A stretch of 64,000 nucleotides of DNA from Roseomonas alba. GTDB taxonomy: Bacteria > Pseudomonadota > Alphaproteobacteria > Acetobacterales > Acetobacteraceae. Below are positions 33,749 through 43,413 of this stretch, one piece after another (the first letter of the stretch is position 1; each line of letters begins with the position of its first letter). The position numbers and the translations under genes are program-made. Under the pieces are notes generated by a model. It saw only the letters and a program-made list of their open reading frames with translations, made no database searches and had not been told where the DNA came from. Where the stretch lies: assembly GCF_019430885.1 (NCBI RefSeq), contig NZ_JAHYBZ010000001.1:682001-746000 (forward strand), written 5' to 3'.

Positions 33749-33997
33749 GGGGGTATCTTACATCACATAAGGATTTTCTGCCGAGAGGGGAAAATACCTT
33801 AAGACAGGTAAGCGACAGGATGGCTGACCCTCTGAAATGGGAGGGCGGCGGGTCAAGGCGTTCCGGATGATGGAATGCCGGGCATGTGGGCTGGCGCGGA
33901 GCGGGAGAGGCGTGGCTGCATCCATGGTGGGGCTGCAGGCTCCGGTCCGTCGCGATGGCGAAGAACCGTCGCGGCGAAGGGATGGGAAGGAAACAAG

Positions 33998-34966
33998 ATG
34001 CGTCCAACGCGGCGACACCTCCTGATCGGAGCGGGGGCGAGCGTGGCCGCCCCGGCGTTTGCGCAAGGCTGGCCAAGGGGGCCGATCCGGCTGGTCGCGC
34101 CCTATCCGCCGGGAGGGACCGTGGATGCGGTGGCCCGCGTGGTGCAGCCGGGGCTGCAGGCGGCGCTCGGCGTGCCGGTGGTGGTCGAGAACCGGGCGGG
34201 GGCCGGGGGGACGCTGGGCACGGCGTCGGTGGCGCGGTCGGCGCCGGACGGGCAGACCTTCGTGCTGGTGTTCGACAGCCATGTGACCAATCCCGCGCTG
34301 ATGCCGAACCGTGGTTTCGATTCGGCGCGGGACCTGGCGCCGATCACCCTGATCGGCACGACGGCGATGCTGATCGTAACGCCGGCGGCGCGGCGGTGGC
34401 AGACCCTGCCGGAGGTGTTCGAGGCGGCGCGGCAGGAGGAACCGGAGGCGATCAGCTGTGCCACCAATGGCAATGGCACGATGACGCACCTGGTGCTGGC
34501 GCAGATCCAGGGGATCACGGGGTTGCGCTTCCTGCACGTGCCCTATGGCGGGGGCGGGCCGCTGGCGACGGCGGCGGCGGGGAACCAGACCGACCTTGCG
34601 ATGGGGGCGGCGGCGCTGTCGGGGCATGTCGCCTCGGGGCTGGTGCGGCCGCTGGCGCAGACGGGCGCAGCGCGGTCGGGAAAGTACCCGGATGTGCCGA
34701 CGCTGGGGGACCTCGGCGTGGCGGGGATCGACGCGGTGTCCTTCACCGGGATGCTGGCGCCGGCAGGGACGCCCGGGCCGATCCTGCAGCGGGTTCGCGA
34801 GGCTCTGCTGGGCGTTGTCGGAACGCCGGCCGTGCAGGGCCGGCTGAGCGACGGGCTGGGCTTCGACCTGGTGATGTCGGAGCCGGAGGTCTTCGGCCGC
34901 TTCATCGAGACCCAGACCGCGACCTGGCAGCGCGTCGCGCGCGAGAACAACGTTCGGATCGAATGA
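33998..34966 (+). CDS. Bug/TctC tripartite tricarboxylate transporter receptor 2
   Basis: 322-residue periplasmic binding protein. Export signal MRPTRRHLLIGAGASVAAPAFA has a twin-arginine look; mature WPRGPIRLVAPYPPGGTVDAV is the Bug start and FLHVPYGGGGP the lobe-2 motif. GGAAGGA precedes ATG 33998; the open frame upstream is discarded. No transporter membrane genes nearby. It converges on glycerate kinase. Confidence 0.92.
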   Translation: MRPTRRHLLIGAGASVAAPAFAQGWPRGPIRLVAPYPPGGTVDAVARVVQPGLQAALGVPVVVENRAGAGGTLGTASVARSAPDGQTFVLVFDSHVTNPALMPNRGFDSARDLAPITLIGTTAMLIVTPAARRWQTLPEVFEAARQEEPEAISCATNGNGTMTHLVLAQIQGITGLRFLHVPYGGGGPLATAAAGNQTDLAMGAAALSGHVASGLVRPLAQTGAARSGKYPDVPTLGDLGVAGIDAVSFTGMLAPAGTPGPILQRVREALLGVVGTPAVQGRLSDGLGFDLVMSEPEVFGRFIETQTATWQRVARENNVRIE

Positions 34967-34987
34967 GCGCGCCCCGCCGGGGGCCGG

Positions 34988-36268
34988 TCAGGCGACCAGG
35001 ATGGCCCGGAAGTCGTTGACGTTGGTCAGGGTCGGGCCGGTCGTCAGCAGATCCCCCAGTGTCGAGAACAGCCGGTGGCTGTCATGGGCGGCAAGGAGGG
35101 CTCGGGGGTCGAGGGCGGCCGTGCGGGCGCGGGCGAGGGTGTCGGGGGTGGCGATGGCGCCGGCATTGTCCTCGGAGCCGTCGATGCCGTCGGTGTCGGC
35201 CATGAGGGCGTAGATGCCCGGCGCGCTGGCCAAGGCGAGGGTGGTGCCGAGGAGGCACTCGCCGTTGCGGCCGCCGCGGCCGGGGGGTGTCGTGCGGATG
35301 GTGACCGTGGTCTCGCCGCCGGAGAGGAGGACGCAGGGGGCGGCGACCGGGTGGCCGTGGGTGCGGGCGGAAAGGGCGATGCCGGCCAGGGCGGTGCCGA
35401 GTTCGCGGGCCTCGCCTTCCAGGGCGTCGCCCAGGATGAGGGGGGAGAGGCCGAGGCCGCGCGCGGCGGTGGCGGCGGCTTCCAGGGCCATCTGCGGGGT
35501 GGCGATGAAGCGGTAGTCGGGGGTGCCGAGGCGCGGGTCGCCGGGCTTGGGGGATTCATCGGCGGCGGCGGCGAGATGGGCGGTAACTGCGTCAGGCAGC
35601 GCCATGCGGTAGTGGGCGACGAGGGCGCGGGCCTGGTCGAAGGTCGAGGGGTCGGGGACGGTGGGGCCCGAAGCGATGACCGTGGGGTCGTCGCCGGGGA
35701 CGTCGGAGATGGCCAGGGTGACCACGCGCGCCGGGTGGGCCGCCGCGGCGAGCCGGCCGCCGGAGAAGGCGGAGAGGTGGCGGCGGATGCAGTTCATCTC
35801 GTGGATGGTGGCACCCGAGGCGAGCAGGGCCTTGTTGACGGCGATGAGGTCCGCCAGCGACAGGCCGGGGGCGGGAAGGGTGGTCAGGGATGACCCGCCG
35901 CCGGAGACGAGGAAGAGGACCAGGTCGCCCTCGCGCGCCTCGGCGGCGAGGGTGAGCATGCGTTGGGCGGCGGTCGCGCCGGCCTCGTCGGGGACGGGGT
36001 GGGCGGATTCGGCGACCTCGATGTGGCGGGTCGGGTGGCCGTGGCCGTAGCGGGTGACGACCAGGCCGCGCATCGGCACGTCGGGCCAGGCATCCTCGAC
36101 GGCGGCGGCCATGACGGCGGCGGATTTGCCGGCGCCGAGGACGAGGACGCGGCCGGCGGGCTTGTCCGGCAGGTGGCGGGCGAGGACCACGCGCGGGTCG
36201 GCGGCGGCGACCGCGGCGTCGAAAAGGCGGCGCAACGCCGCGCGGGCCGTGGCGTCGTCAAATTGCAT
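34988..36268 (-). CDS. Glycerate 2-kinase (DUF4147/MOFRL family)
   Basis: 426-residue enzyme of the GckA/TtuD type that phosphorylates D-glycerate, feeding tartrate, hydroxypyruvate or serine-cycle carbon into glycolysis. The N-terminal VLVLGAGKSAAVMAAAVED and FLVSGGGSSLTTLP loops and the C-terminal MOFRL region (CVLLSGGETTVTI...RNGECLLGTTLAL) are in place. Older annotation calls these hydroxypyruvate reductase; the kinase reading is better supported by the domain. Stands alone. Confidence 0.92.
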   Translation of the reverse strand: MQFDDATARAALRRLFDAAVAAADPRVVLARHLPDKPAGRVLVLGAGKSAAVMAAAVEDAWPDVPMRGLVVTRYGHGHPTRHIEVAESAHPVPDEAGATAAQRMLTLAAEAREGDLVLFLVSGGGSSLTTLPAPGLSLADLIAVNKALLASGATIHEMNCIRRHLSAFSGGRLAAAAHPARVVTLAISDVPGDDPTVIASGPTVPDPSTFDQARALVAHYRMALPDAVTAHLAAAADESPKPGDPRLGTPDYRFIATPQMALEAAATAARGLGLSPLILGDALEGEARELGTALAGIALSARTHGHPVAAPCVLLSGGETTVTIRTTPPGRGGRNGECLLGTTLALASAPGIYALMADTDGIDGSEDNAGAIATPDTLARARTAALDPRALLAAHDSHRLFSTLGDLLTTGPTLTNVNDFRAILVA

Positions 36269-36337
36269 GCGTTCCGTCCCCAGGTCTCGTCGGGCGGCAT
36301 CATCCGTCGTCCCGCCCGTGATGCAACCCGGGGGGTG

Positions 36338-36724
36338 TCAGCCGCAGCTTGTCTCGTCCCAGGCCTGGACGGTCAGGTGGCGGCGGATGCGGCCGTCGCG
36401 CAGTTCCAGCGTCATGGCCGAGACCACGTGGCAGCCATCGGGGTAGATGCAGCGCTCGACGAAGGCGGCGCGGTGCGGGGTGCTGATGGCCTCGCCGACG
36501 GCGTGGGTCATCTCCCGCGCGCAGACGTCGCGCCAGAAGGCGGCGATGGCGGGACGGCCCACCAGGCGCATCGGCGCGCTGGGCGGGCGGTTGCGGTCGA
36601 TGATCTCCATCTCGGCGTCCTCGTCGTAGAGGGCGAGGAGCGCGTCGGCGTCGCTGTGTTCCAGGGCTCGGGTCAGGGCCGCGAGGTCGAAGGCGGCCGC
36701 TTCCGGATGCAGGGTGTGCGACAT
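36338..36724 (-). CDS. SnoaL-like / NTF2-fold protein
   Basis: 128-residue NTF2-fold protein: LTRALEHSDADALLALYDEDAEMEIID opens the domain, GRPAIAAFWRDVC gives the second helix and LELRDGRIRRHLTVQAWD the closing strands. Start ATG 36724 is where homology begins. It is divergent from the DUF1244 gene with about 150 bases between. Ligand unknown. Confidence 0.85.
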   Translation of the reverse strand: MSHTLHPEAAAFDLAALTRALEHSDADALLALYDEDAEMEIIDRNRPPSAPMRLVGRPAIAAFWRDVCAREMTHAVGEAISTPHRAAFVERCIYPDGCHVVSAMTLELRDGRIRRHLTVQAWDETSCG

Positions 36725-36872
36725 GGTGGTTGCCTCCCGCGCCGCGGTCGTTTCGCCGGGCGCGGAGGACAGACTACACCGGGGGCGGCGGGCGCGGGGC
36801 AAATCCGTTGCGGCGGAGGTTGGCGGCCGGCCGGCGCTGCACCAGATTGGGCGCAAGACAGGAGATCGCGCC

Positions 36873-37184
36873 ATGCCAGCACCCGAAATGGACGACACCA
36901 CCCGCACCGAGCTCGAGGCCGCGGCCTTCCGCCGGCTCGTCGAGCATCTGCGCGAGCGGACCGATGTGCAGAACATCGACATGATGAATCTGGCGGGATT
37001 CTGCCGGAACTGCCTGTCGCGCTGGTATCGCGAGGCCGCCGAGGGGCGCGGCATCCCGCTCGCCGATCCGGATGCGCGCGAGATCGTGTACGGCATGCCC
37101 TACAAGGAGTGGCAGGCCAAGCATCAGAAGGAGGCATCGGCCGAGCAGAAGGCGAAATTCGCCGCGGCGAATCCGGGCCACTGA
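36873..37184 (+). CDS. DUF1244 family protein
   Basis: 103-residue conserved proteobacterial protein. The strongly conserved core LVEHLRERTDVQNIDMMNLAGFCRNCLSRWYREAA (a CxxC pair) and YGMPYKEWQAKHQ identifies DUF1244. CAGGAG precedes ATG 36873. Function is not established; the CRNC pair suggests metal binding or redox. Immediately upstream of gapR. Confidence 0.93.
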   Translation: MPAPEMDDTTRTELEAAAFRRLVEHLRERTDVQNIDMMNLAGFCRNCLSRWYREAAEGRGIPLADPDAREIVYGMPYKEWQAKHQKEASAEQKAKFAAANPGH

Positions 37185-37252
37185 GCAGAGCAAGGTTGAT
37201 GGCGCGCCGCCCCAGGGCTAAACCCGCCGCCCTTCAGACGGAGGCGGGGACC

Positions 37253-37522
37253 ATGTCGCAGGCTGCGACCAAACAGGACGATACCGAGGTCGGCGGCATT
37301 GCGGCCGACCGGCTGCGATCCATCATCGAGCGGGTGGAGCGGCTGGAGGAGGAGAAGAAGGCGCTCTCCTCCGACATCAAGGACATCATGGCCGAGGCGA
37401 AGTCGGCTGGCTTCGACGTGAAGGTGATCCGCCAGATCATCCGCATCCGGAAGCAGGAGCCGGCGGACGTCGAGGAGCAGGAGACGCTGCTCGACCTGTA
37501 CCGGCGCGCCCTGGGCATGTGA
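37253..37522 (+). CDS. gapR: GapR-type nucleoid protein (DUF2312)
   Basis: 89-residue coiled-coil protein. DRLRSIIERVERLEEEKKAL and then IMAEAKSAGFDVKVIRQIIRIRK is the DUF2312/UPF0335 signature. The Caulobacter member, GapR, tracks overtwisted DNA ahead of replication and stimulates topoisomerases. Length and motif order are full. The start at 37253 follows GGAGGCGGGG. Assignment to GapR is by family; individual function is inferred. Confidence 0.9.
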   Translation: MSQAATKQDDTEVGGIAADRLRSIIERVERLEEEKKALSSDIKDIMAEAKSAGFDVKVIRQIIRIRKQEPADVEEQETLLDLYRRALGM

Positions 37523-37686
37523 GGGCAAGCGGATCGTCCCATCGGGCGTCGCAGCGGCGCCCATGGGATGATCCCGGACGACGGACCAAGCCGTCGATCC
37601 GCACGGCGCTGCTTGTCCACCGGGCCCGCACGCCCGAAACTGGCCTTTCGCCGGCATATTCTGGCCGGGCGGGAGGAAGCAGAACG

Positions 37687-38604
37687 ATGGACCGGCTCCT
37701 GGCCATGGAGACCTTCGTGCGGACGGTGGACAGCGGCAGCATGTCGCGCGCCGCGGCGCAGATGGGCATCGCCAATGCCTCCGTGACAACGCTGATCCGC
37801 AAGCTCGAGGCGCATCTCGGCACGACGCTGCTGCAGCGTTCGACGCGCTATGTCCGCCTCACCGAGGAGGGCGCGCGTTACTACGAGCGGTGCCGTTCGA
37901 TCCTCGAGCAGATCGGCGAGGCTGAGGCCGATATGAGCGAGCGCGAACGCGGCGTGGTGCGGTTGGAGACGCCGATCGCCGTCGGCCACCTGGTGGTCGG
38001 GCCGGCCCTGGCCCGGTTCAGCGCGCTGCACCCGGAACTGCGTGTCGCCACTACCCTCAGCAACGAGGTCGGGAGCCTGATCAAGCACGGCGTGGATGTC
38101 GGCATCCGCATGGAGGCGGTGGAATCGGGGGAGCTGGTGGCACGCCTGATCTATCGCGCACGCTACGTGCTCTGCGCGGCGCCCGCCTTCCTCCAGCAGC
38201 ATGGGGAGCCGGCATCGCCCGCCGAGGTGGAGCCGAAGCACTGCCTGGGTTTCTCAGGCTCGCCGAGCGGGGATCTGCGCATCTGGCACTTCCAGCGCGG
38301 CGAGGAACGCCACACGATCCGGCCGGAAGGAAACCTGTTCTTCAACAGCACCGACGCGCTGATCCAGGCCGCCGCGCATGGCGCGGGGCTGATCTACGTG
38401 CTCGACGTGCTGGCCGACCGCGCCTGCCGGCGGGGGGAACTGGTGCGGCTGCTGCCGGACTGGGAAATGGACGAGCAGACCTTCTACGCCGTCTATCCGC
38501 GCACCCGGTTCACGCCGCCGAAGGTGCGGGCATTGGTGGAATTCCTGGCGTCGCATTTCGGGGCTCAGCCGGATTCGGCACCGATTCCGATCCGGGCGCG
38601 CTGA
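37687..38604 (+). CDS. LysR family transcriptional regulator
   Basis: 305-residue LTTR. The N-terminal helix-turn-helix MDRLLAMETFVRTVDSGSMSRAAAQMGIANASVTTLIRKLEAHL is followed by a LysR substrate domain with PEVEPKHCLGFSGSP-like and YPRTRFTPPKVRALVEFL ends. ATG 37687 is where homology starts. Separated by about 360 bases of repeats from the large minus-strand catabolic locus, so a regulatory link is possible but unproven. Confidence 0.93.
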   Translation: MDRLLAMETFVRTVDSGSMSRAAAQMGIANASVTTLIRKLEAHLGTTLLQRSTRYVRLTEEGARYYERCRSILEQIGEAEADMSERERGVVRLETPIAVGHLVVGPALARFSALHPELRVATTLSNEVGSLIKHGVDVGIRMEAVESGELVARLIYRARYVLCAAPAFLQQHGEPASPAEVEPKHCLGFSGSPSGDLRIWHFQRGEERHTIRPEGNLFFNSTDALIQAAAHGAGLIYVLDVLADRACRRGELVRLLPDWEMDEQTFYAVYPRTRFTPPKVRALVEFLASHFGAQPDSAPIPIRAR

Positions 38605-38639
38605 TCGCAGCGGTTCTTATTGAACGCGGGTGACCGTGG

Positions 38640-38835
38640 AAGATTGGAGGGGCTCCGCCTCATACGCGCGACGATGAGGCGCGGCGGGCCGTTGGAGAGG
38701 GGCGCCGCCCCTCTCCAAACCTCACCCCGCCAAGTGCTTGGAGCACTTGGAACGCAATCTGTTGGCGCCCGGCGCCAAGTGACGGTTTCCAAAGGCCTCG
38801 GGCCTTTGGCGGGTGGGGGTTCGGGGGGCAGAGCC
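38640..38835. repeat. Palindromic intergenic repeat cluster
   Basis: Non-coding. It contains GAGAGGGGCGCCGCCCCTCTC (about 38695-38715), AAGTGCTTGGAGCACTTGG, and 38784-38813 identical to 14337-14366. The rest of the gap to 38967 (GGCAGAGCCC... and CAAAGCCCCTCC) continues the same style; no gene is visible in it. Confidence 0.75.
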
Positions 38836-38967
38836 CTTCCCCGATGCGCCATCGCCCCAATCTTTGCGCGTATGGGGCAAAGCCCCTCCAATTCTGCAGA
38901 TCGGGACAGGGGCCGCCGCTGGCATGAGGGGCCGTTCGGAAGGCGGCGCCTGTCCCGGACCACCTGC

Positions 38968-40365
38968 CTACCTCGGCACGGCCGCGACGAGATCTGCGGC
39001 GCTGCCGTGGCGCAGCGCCCGCAGCAGCGCGTCCCAGGTGGCGCCTGACGCGTCGTCCCGTCCGGCATGGCGCAGGCATTCCTCGAATTTCGCCCGCACG
39101 CCCGCCGCATCGAGCACGGGTGCCGCGGTGCGCCGCACCGTGACCGGCCCGTCGGGCCCCTCGGCGGTGATCTCCGCGGGCGGATGGCCGGGCTTGTCGG
39201 GCATGGTCTCGAAGATGTCGATGCGCTGGGCGAGGGCGAGCGCCGCCGCGTCGCCCGTCACCTGCGGGCCGAGCGTGTCCAGGTCGACGCGGCCATGGGC
39301 CAGGGTGAAGGCGGTCATGAAGGGGATGCTGTATTTCGCGTCCTGCAACGTGTCCGGCACGCGGCGCCCCGCGATCGGGTGGCAGAGCTTGGCGGCGGAG
39401 GCGTTCACGGCGACCGCAATGCGCCCGCGCGCCGGCGGGCCGCCGAGCCGTTCGCGCAGGGCCAGCGCCGCGGCGACATAGGGATGGGAGAGGCGGCAGC
39501 TCGGCCAGGGCTTCACCTCGGTGGCAAGCCAGCACCAGCCAGGCCGGTCGATCACCGCGGCGCGCGTCGCCGGGCCGGCGTCACCGCCGAGATAGATGCG
39601 GAACATCCCCGCCGCGCCGTCCAGCGCCGTCTCCGGCCCCGACACGCCGGCCCGGGCGAGCAGCGCCGCCTGCACGCCGCCCATCGCGGCGAAGGCCGGA
39701 TAGATGGAGCGTGCCGTGGAGCCGACGCCGAAGCCCGCCTCCTTGCCGCCGGCGAGCTGCATGTAGGCGAGGCCGAGTGCCGAGACGAGCTGCTCCTCGG
39801 TCATGTCGAGCGTGACGCAGGCGGCGACGCAGCCGCCGAGATAGCCGAAGAGCTGGGTGAGGAACCAGTCGGAGCCCGGGCCGCCGCCGCTCGGCGCGCA
39901 GGCCTCGCCGAGGCGGCACATCACCTCGTTGCCGAGGGCCATGGCCGAGAGCACGCGCGCCATGTCGGCGCCGGCCGGTTCCGCCACGGCGAGCGCGGCG
40001 TGCAGCGTCACCGTGGTTGGATGCAGCCGCGCGACGTCATGGATGTCGTCATAGTCGAGCGCATGGGCGAGGGCGGCATTGACGAAGGCGGCGGCGGCGG
40101 GCGGCAGGCGCTCCGCGCCGCCGATGATGGCGCTGGTGCCGCCGGTGGTGCCGAAGGACATGGCCTCGATCACCTGCTGGCAGATCGGCAGCACGGGCCG
40201 CGCGGCGATGGCGATGCCGAGGCTGTCGAGCGCGTGCAGCTCGGCGCGCGCCTGGACGTCGGGGGGAAGGCCGCGGCGATGCCGGTCGAGCACAAGCCGT
40301 GCGAGGGCGCGGCTGAGCGGGATGGCGGTGGCCGCGTCCGGCGCGGCGGCGATCACGGAGGACAT
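38968..40365 (-). CDS. MmgE/PrpD family protein
   Basis: 465-residue member of the 2-methylcitrate/cis-aconitate decarboxylase fold. Features include HALDSLGIAIAARP, AALAHALDYDDIHD near residue 92, ALGNEVMCRLGEA, and DRPGWCWLATEVKPWPSCRLSHPYV, the conserved active-site stretch. In other genomes such genes accompany Bug receptors and dehydratases of tricarboxylic or branched dicarboxylic acids. Last gene of the long minus-strand locus; 28 bases from the next. Confidence 0.93.
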   Translation of the reverse strand: MSSVIAAAPDAATAIPLSRALARLVLDRHRRGLPPDVQARAELHALDSLGIAIAARPVLPICQQVIEAMSFGTTGGTSAIIGGAERLPPAAAAFVNAALAHALDYDDIHDVARLHPTTVTLHAALAVAEPAGADMARVLSAMALGNEVMCRLGEACAPSGGGPGSDWFLTQLFGYLGGCVAACVTLDMTEEQLVSALGLAYMQLAGGKEAGFGVGSTARSIYPAFAAMGGVQAALLARAGVSGPETALDGAAGMFRIYLGGDAGPATRAAVIDRPGWCWLATEVKPWPSCRLSHPYVAAALALRERLGGPPARGRIAVAVNASAAKLCHPIAGRRVPDTLQDAKYSIPFMTAFTLAHGRVDLDTLGPQVTGDAAALALAQRIDIFETMPDKPGHPPAEITAEGPDGPVTVRRTAAPVLDAAGVRAKFEECLRHAGRDDASGATWDALLRALRHGSAADLVAAVPR

Positions 40366-40393
40366 GGCGGTTTCCTTCCGGGCAGGGGTGCGG

Positions 40394-41308
40394 TCAGAGC
40401 GCGTGGTGCAGGTCGAGGCCCGGCACGGGCCAGTCGAGGGCGAGCAGGCGCCCGGTCTCCGACAGCGTGATGTAGGCGGTGCGCAGGTCCGGCCCGCCGA
40501 AGCAGATGTTGGTGGGGTAGATGTCGGGCGTCTTCACCTGGCGCAGCACCGTGCCATCCGGGGCGATGACGGTGATGTGCCCGGTCATCAATGTGCCGAC
40601 GCAGACATTGCCGGCGGAATCCACCGCGAGGCTGTCGAAGCGCTGGAAGCCCGGCAGGCCGCAGAGCAGCCGCCCGCCATTGGGGGAGGGGAAGCCGGCG
40701 CGCTTCACGACGCCCGGTGCGGTGATGTCAAAGGCCCAGATGCGGGAGGTCTCGGTCTCGGCGACGTAGAGGGTCCTGCCGTCGGGCGAGAGGCCGCAGC
40801 CATTGGCGGCGGCGAAGGGATAGGCGATCTCCGTGACGCGCGAGCCATCGGCCAGCGCGTAATAGACGCCGCCATGGTCGCGGTTGCGCGCGAACTTCTT
40901 GCCGATGTCGGTGAAGTAGAAGCCGCCCGCGCCATCGAAGACGAGATCGTTGGGTGAGGAGAGGCGGTTCGCGCCGCAATGCGTGTAGAGCGTGCGCACC
41001 GCGCCGGTTGCCATGTCGACGCGCTGGATGGACCCGCCATCGTAGTCGGCGGCCGGGCCGGTCGCGGTGAAGTGGCCGGCGCCATAGGTGTTGCCGCCGT
41101 TGTTGCAGACATAGAGCGCGCCATCCGGGCCGAAGGCGAGGCCGTTCGGCCCGCCGCCAGTCGTCGCGAAGACGGAGGCGGTGCCGTCGGGCGCCACCTT
41201 GCGGATGGTGCCGCCGGCGATCTCCGCTACCAGCACGGAACCGTCGCGCATTGCCGCGGGGCCTTCGGGGAATTTCAGGCCCGTTGCGAGGATGCGGCCT
41301 TCGGTCAT
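40394..41308 (-). CDS. SMP-30/gluconolactonase/LRE family protein
   Basis: 304-residue six-bladed beta-propeller. Markers: LKFPEGPAAMRDGSVLVAE (metal-binding Glu), SSPNDLVFDGAGGFYFTDIG (Asn/Asp ligands), ANGCGLSPDGRTLYVAETE and FDSLAVDSAGNVCVGTLM. Such enzymes hydrolyse lactones with a divalent metal. No signal peptide seen. Sits 24 bases after a Bug receptor, which suggests the locus passes through a lactone step. Confidence 0.92.
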   Translation of the reverse strand: MTEGRILATGLKFPEGPAAMRDGSVLVAEIAGGTIRKVAPDGTASVFATTGGGPNGLAFGPDGALYVCNNGGNTYGAGHFTATGPAADYDGGSIQRVDMATGAVRTLYTHCGANRLSSPNDLVFDGAGGFYFTDIGKKFARNRDHGGVYYALADGSRVTEIAYPFAAANGCGLSPDGRTLYVAETETSRIWAFDITAPGVVKRAGFPSPNGGRLLCGLPGFQRFDSLAVDSAGNVCVGTLMTGHITVIAPDGTVLRQVKTPDIYPTNICFGGPDLRTAYITLSETGRLLALDWPVPGLDLHHAL

Positions 41309-41332
41309 GGGGTCGTCTCCGATTCCGTCCTG

Positions 41333-42292
41333 TCAGGTGCGGCGCATGGTGGCGATCACGTCGCGGTACTCCGCCATCTCCGCGGCGATCTGCCGGCCGA
41401 AGCCGTCGCCATCGACGAAGATCGGCGGTTCGCCTTCGGCATGGCTCGCCTGCCGGACGAATTCCGGATCGGCGACAATGCGGCGGGACAGGTCGGTCAG
41501 GGCGCTGCGCGTCGCGGCCGGCGTGCCCGGTGGTGCGAGGATGCCGCGCCAGTTCGCGACCAGCACGTCGACGCCGGCCTCGCGCGTCGTCGGGATGTCG
41601 GGCGCCTCGACCGAGCGGTTCGCGGCGGTGACCGCGAGGGGGCGGATCTGCCCGTCGCGGATCGAGGGCAGCGCGGAGCCGGTGGTGGGCAGCGTCATGT
41701 CCACATGCCCGCCGAGCACGGCGGCGAGCGCGCCGGCGCTGCCCGTATAGGGAACGTGCAGGAATTCGGTGTTCGTGCGGCGCGCGAAGACTTCCATCAG
41801 CACGTGGCCGACGCTGCCGACGCCGGCCGAGGAGTAGCTGACGCTGCGACGGCGCGCGGCGGCGAGAAGATCCGTCATGGTCTGGATCGGCGAGGTGCCG
41901 GCGACGCAGAAGACATGCGTGGTCGCGGCGATGATCGCGACCGGCGCGAAGCTGTCGGGCTGGAATCCGACGTCGTTCATCATCGGTGTCAGCACGTTGG
42001 AGCCCATGGTGCCGAAGAGCAGCGTGTTGCCGTCTGCCGCGGCGTCCAGCACGTAGCGGCTGCCGCGCGCCCCGCCGCCGCCGGGCATCGGCATGACGAC
42101 CATGGTCGTGCCGAAGCGGCTCGCGGCATTGGCGAAGTGGCGAGCGACGATGTCGGTGCCGCCACCGGCGGCGAAGGGGACCACCAGTTGGATGGGGCGG
42201 GCCTGGGCCAGCGCCGGCCGTGCCAGGAGCGCCACGCCGGCAGCGGCCAAGAGGCTGCGTCTTGGCGCAGCGATGCGCGCATCACGGGACAT
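41333..42292 (-). CDS. Bug/TctC tripartite tricarboxylate transporter receptor 3
   Basis: 319-residue periplasmic receptor with an RR-containing signal (APRRSLLAAAGVALLARPALA), the mature start RPIQLVVPFAAGGGTDIV, and FLHVPYTGSAGALAAVLGG in lobe 2. ATG 42292 chosen over a longer frame. Located upstream of the SMP-30 gene in the same direction. Confidence 0.92.
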   Translation of the reverse strand: MSRDARIAAPRRSLLAAAGVALLARPALAQARPIQLVVPFAAGGGTDIVARHFANAASRFGTTMVVMPMPGGGGARGSRYVLDAAADGNTLLFGTMGSNVLTPMMNDVGFQPDSFAPVAIIAATTHVFCVAGTSPIQTMTDLLAAARRRSVSYSSAGVGSVGHVLMEVFARRTNTEFLHVPYTGSAGALAAVLGGHVDMTLPTTGSALPSIRDGQIRPLAVTAANRSVEAPDIPTTREAGVDVLVANWRGILAPPGTPAATRSALTDLSRRIVADPEFVRQASHAEGEPPIFVDGDGFGRQIAAEMAEYRDVIATMRRT

Positions 42293-42389
42293 GGATTGCT
42301 TCCTCCTTGTGCTTGTCCGGAACGCTAGGGGGCGTCCGGCGCGCGGGTCCACGCGCCAGATGCGAAAGGACCTTTCGGCGAAGGCGCGC

Positions 42390-43373
42390 TTACTCGTCGG
42401 CGCGCGCGCCGGAACTGCGCGCGACCGCGCCCCATTTGTCCCATTCGCTGCGCAGGAAGGCCTGGGTCGCGGCGGGCGAGGCCATGGTCATGGTCTCCAG
42501 GCCGACGGCGGCGAAGCGTTCGCGGGTCTCCGGCGCCTTCGCGACGTCTGTGAAGGCGGTGTAGAGGCGCTGCAGGATGGGCTCGGGCGTACGCAGCGGT
42601 GCCACGATCGCGACCCAGTTGACGGCGACGACACCGGGCACGCCGACCTCGGTGAAGGTCGGGACGTCCGGCAGCAGCGGGCTGCGCCGGTCGGACATGA
42701 CCGCCAGCGCGCGAAGCTTGCCGTCCTTGATGAGACCATAGATCGCCGCGAGATCGACGATCACGCCCTGCACATTGCCCGCCATGGTGTCGGTCGCGGC
42801 CGGGCCGCCGCCGCGATAGGGGACATGCGTGATGTTCGGGCTGATTTCGCGGCGCAGGATCTCGATGGCGAGATGCGCGAGGCCGCCGGCGCCGGATGAG
42901 GCGATGTTCACCGGCCCGCGCCGCGCCTCGGCGATGAATTCCTGCACCGTATGGGCGCGGCTGGCGGGACCGACCGCGAGCACCGAGGGGGTCGCCGCCA
43001 CCGTCGCGACGGCGGCGAAGTCGGTGCCGGCATTGTAGTTGATGTTGCGGTTGGTGTGCGGCGCGATCACCAGCGGGCTCGAACTCGCGAGGTAGAGCGT
43101 GTAGCCGTCGGGCGGCGATTTCTGGACGTAGTCGGCCGCGAGCGTCGCGTTGGCGCCCGGGCGGTTCTCGATGACGATCGGCTGGCCGAGCAGTTCCTGC
43201 AGGCGGGGTTGCAGGATGCGCGCGGTCACGTCGTTCGACCCACCCGGCGGGAAGCCGATGATGAGGCGGATGGGGCGATCGGGAAACGCCTGCGCGAAGG
43301 CCGAAAGCGCCGGCAGCGCCAGGGCGGCGCCGCCGCCCAGCAGCAGGCGGCGTGTTGTTGTGATGTGTGGCAT
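42390..43373 (-). CDS. Bug/TctC tripartite tricarboxylate transporter receptor 4
   Basis: 327-residue receptor; TTTRRLLLGGGAALALPALSAFA is the signal, FPDRPIRLIIGFPPGGSNDV the mature start, and THVPYRGGGPAATDTMAG the lobe-2 motif. The start at 43373 is where the family begins. It lies 40 bases downstream of etfA, tying uptake to the flavoprotein genes. Confidence 0.93.
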   Translation of the reverse strand: MPHITTTRRLLLGGGAALALPALSAFAQAFPDRPIRLIIGFPPGGSNDVTARILQPRLQELLGQPIVIENRPGANATLAADYVQKSPPDGYTLYLASSSPLVIAPHTNRNINYNAGTDFAAVATVAATPSVLAVGPASRAHTVQEFIAEARRGPVNIASSGAGGLAHLAIEILRREISPNITHVPYRGGGPAATDTMAGNVQGVIVDLAAIYGLIKDGKLRALAVMSDRRSPLLPDVPTFTEVGVPGVVAVNWVAIVAPLRTPEPILQRLYTAFTDVAKAPETRERFAAVGLETMTMASPAATQAFLRSEWDKWGAVARSSGARADE

Positions 43374-43413
43374 TCCTGTCCTCCCGTTCTCGATGTGGGT
43401 GATGTCGGCCCCG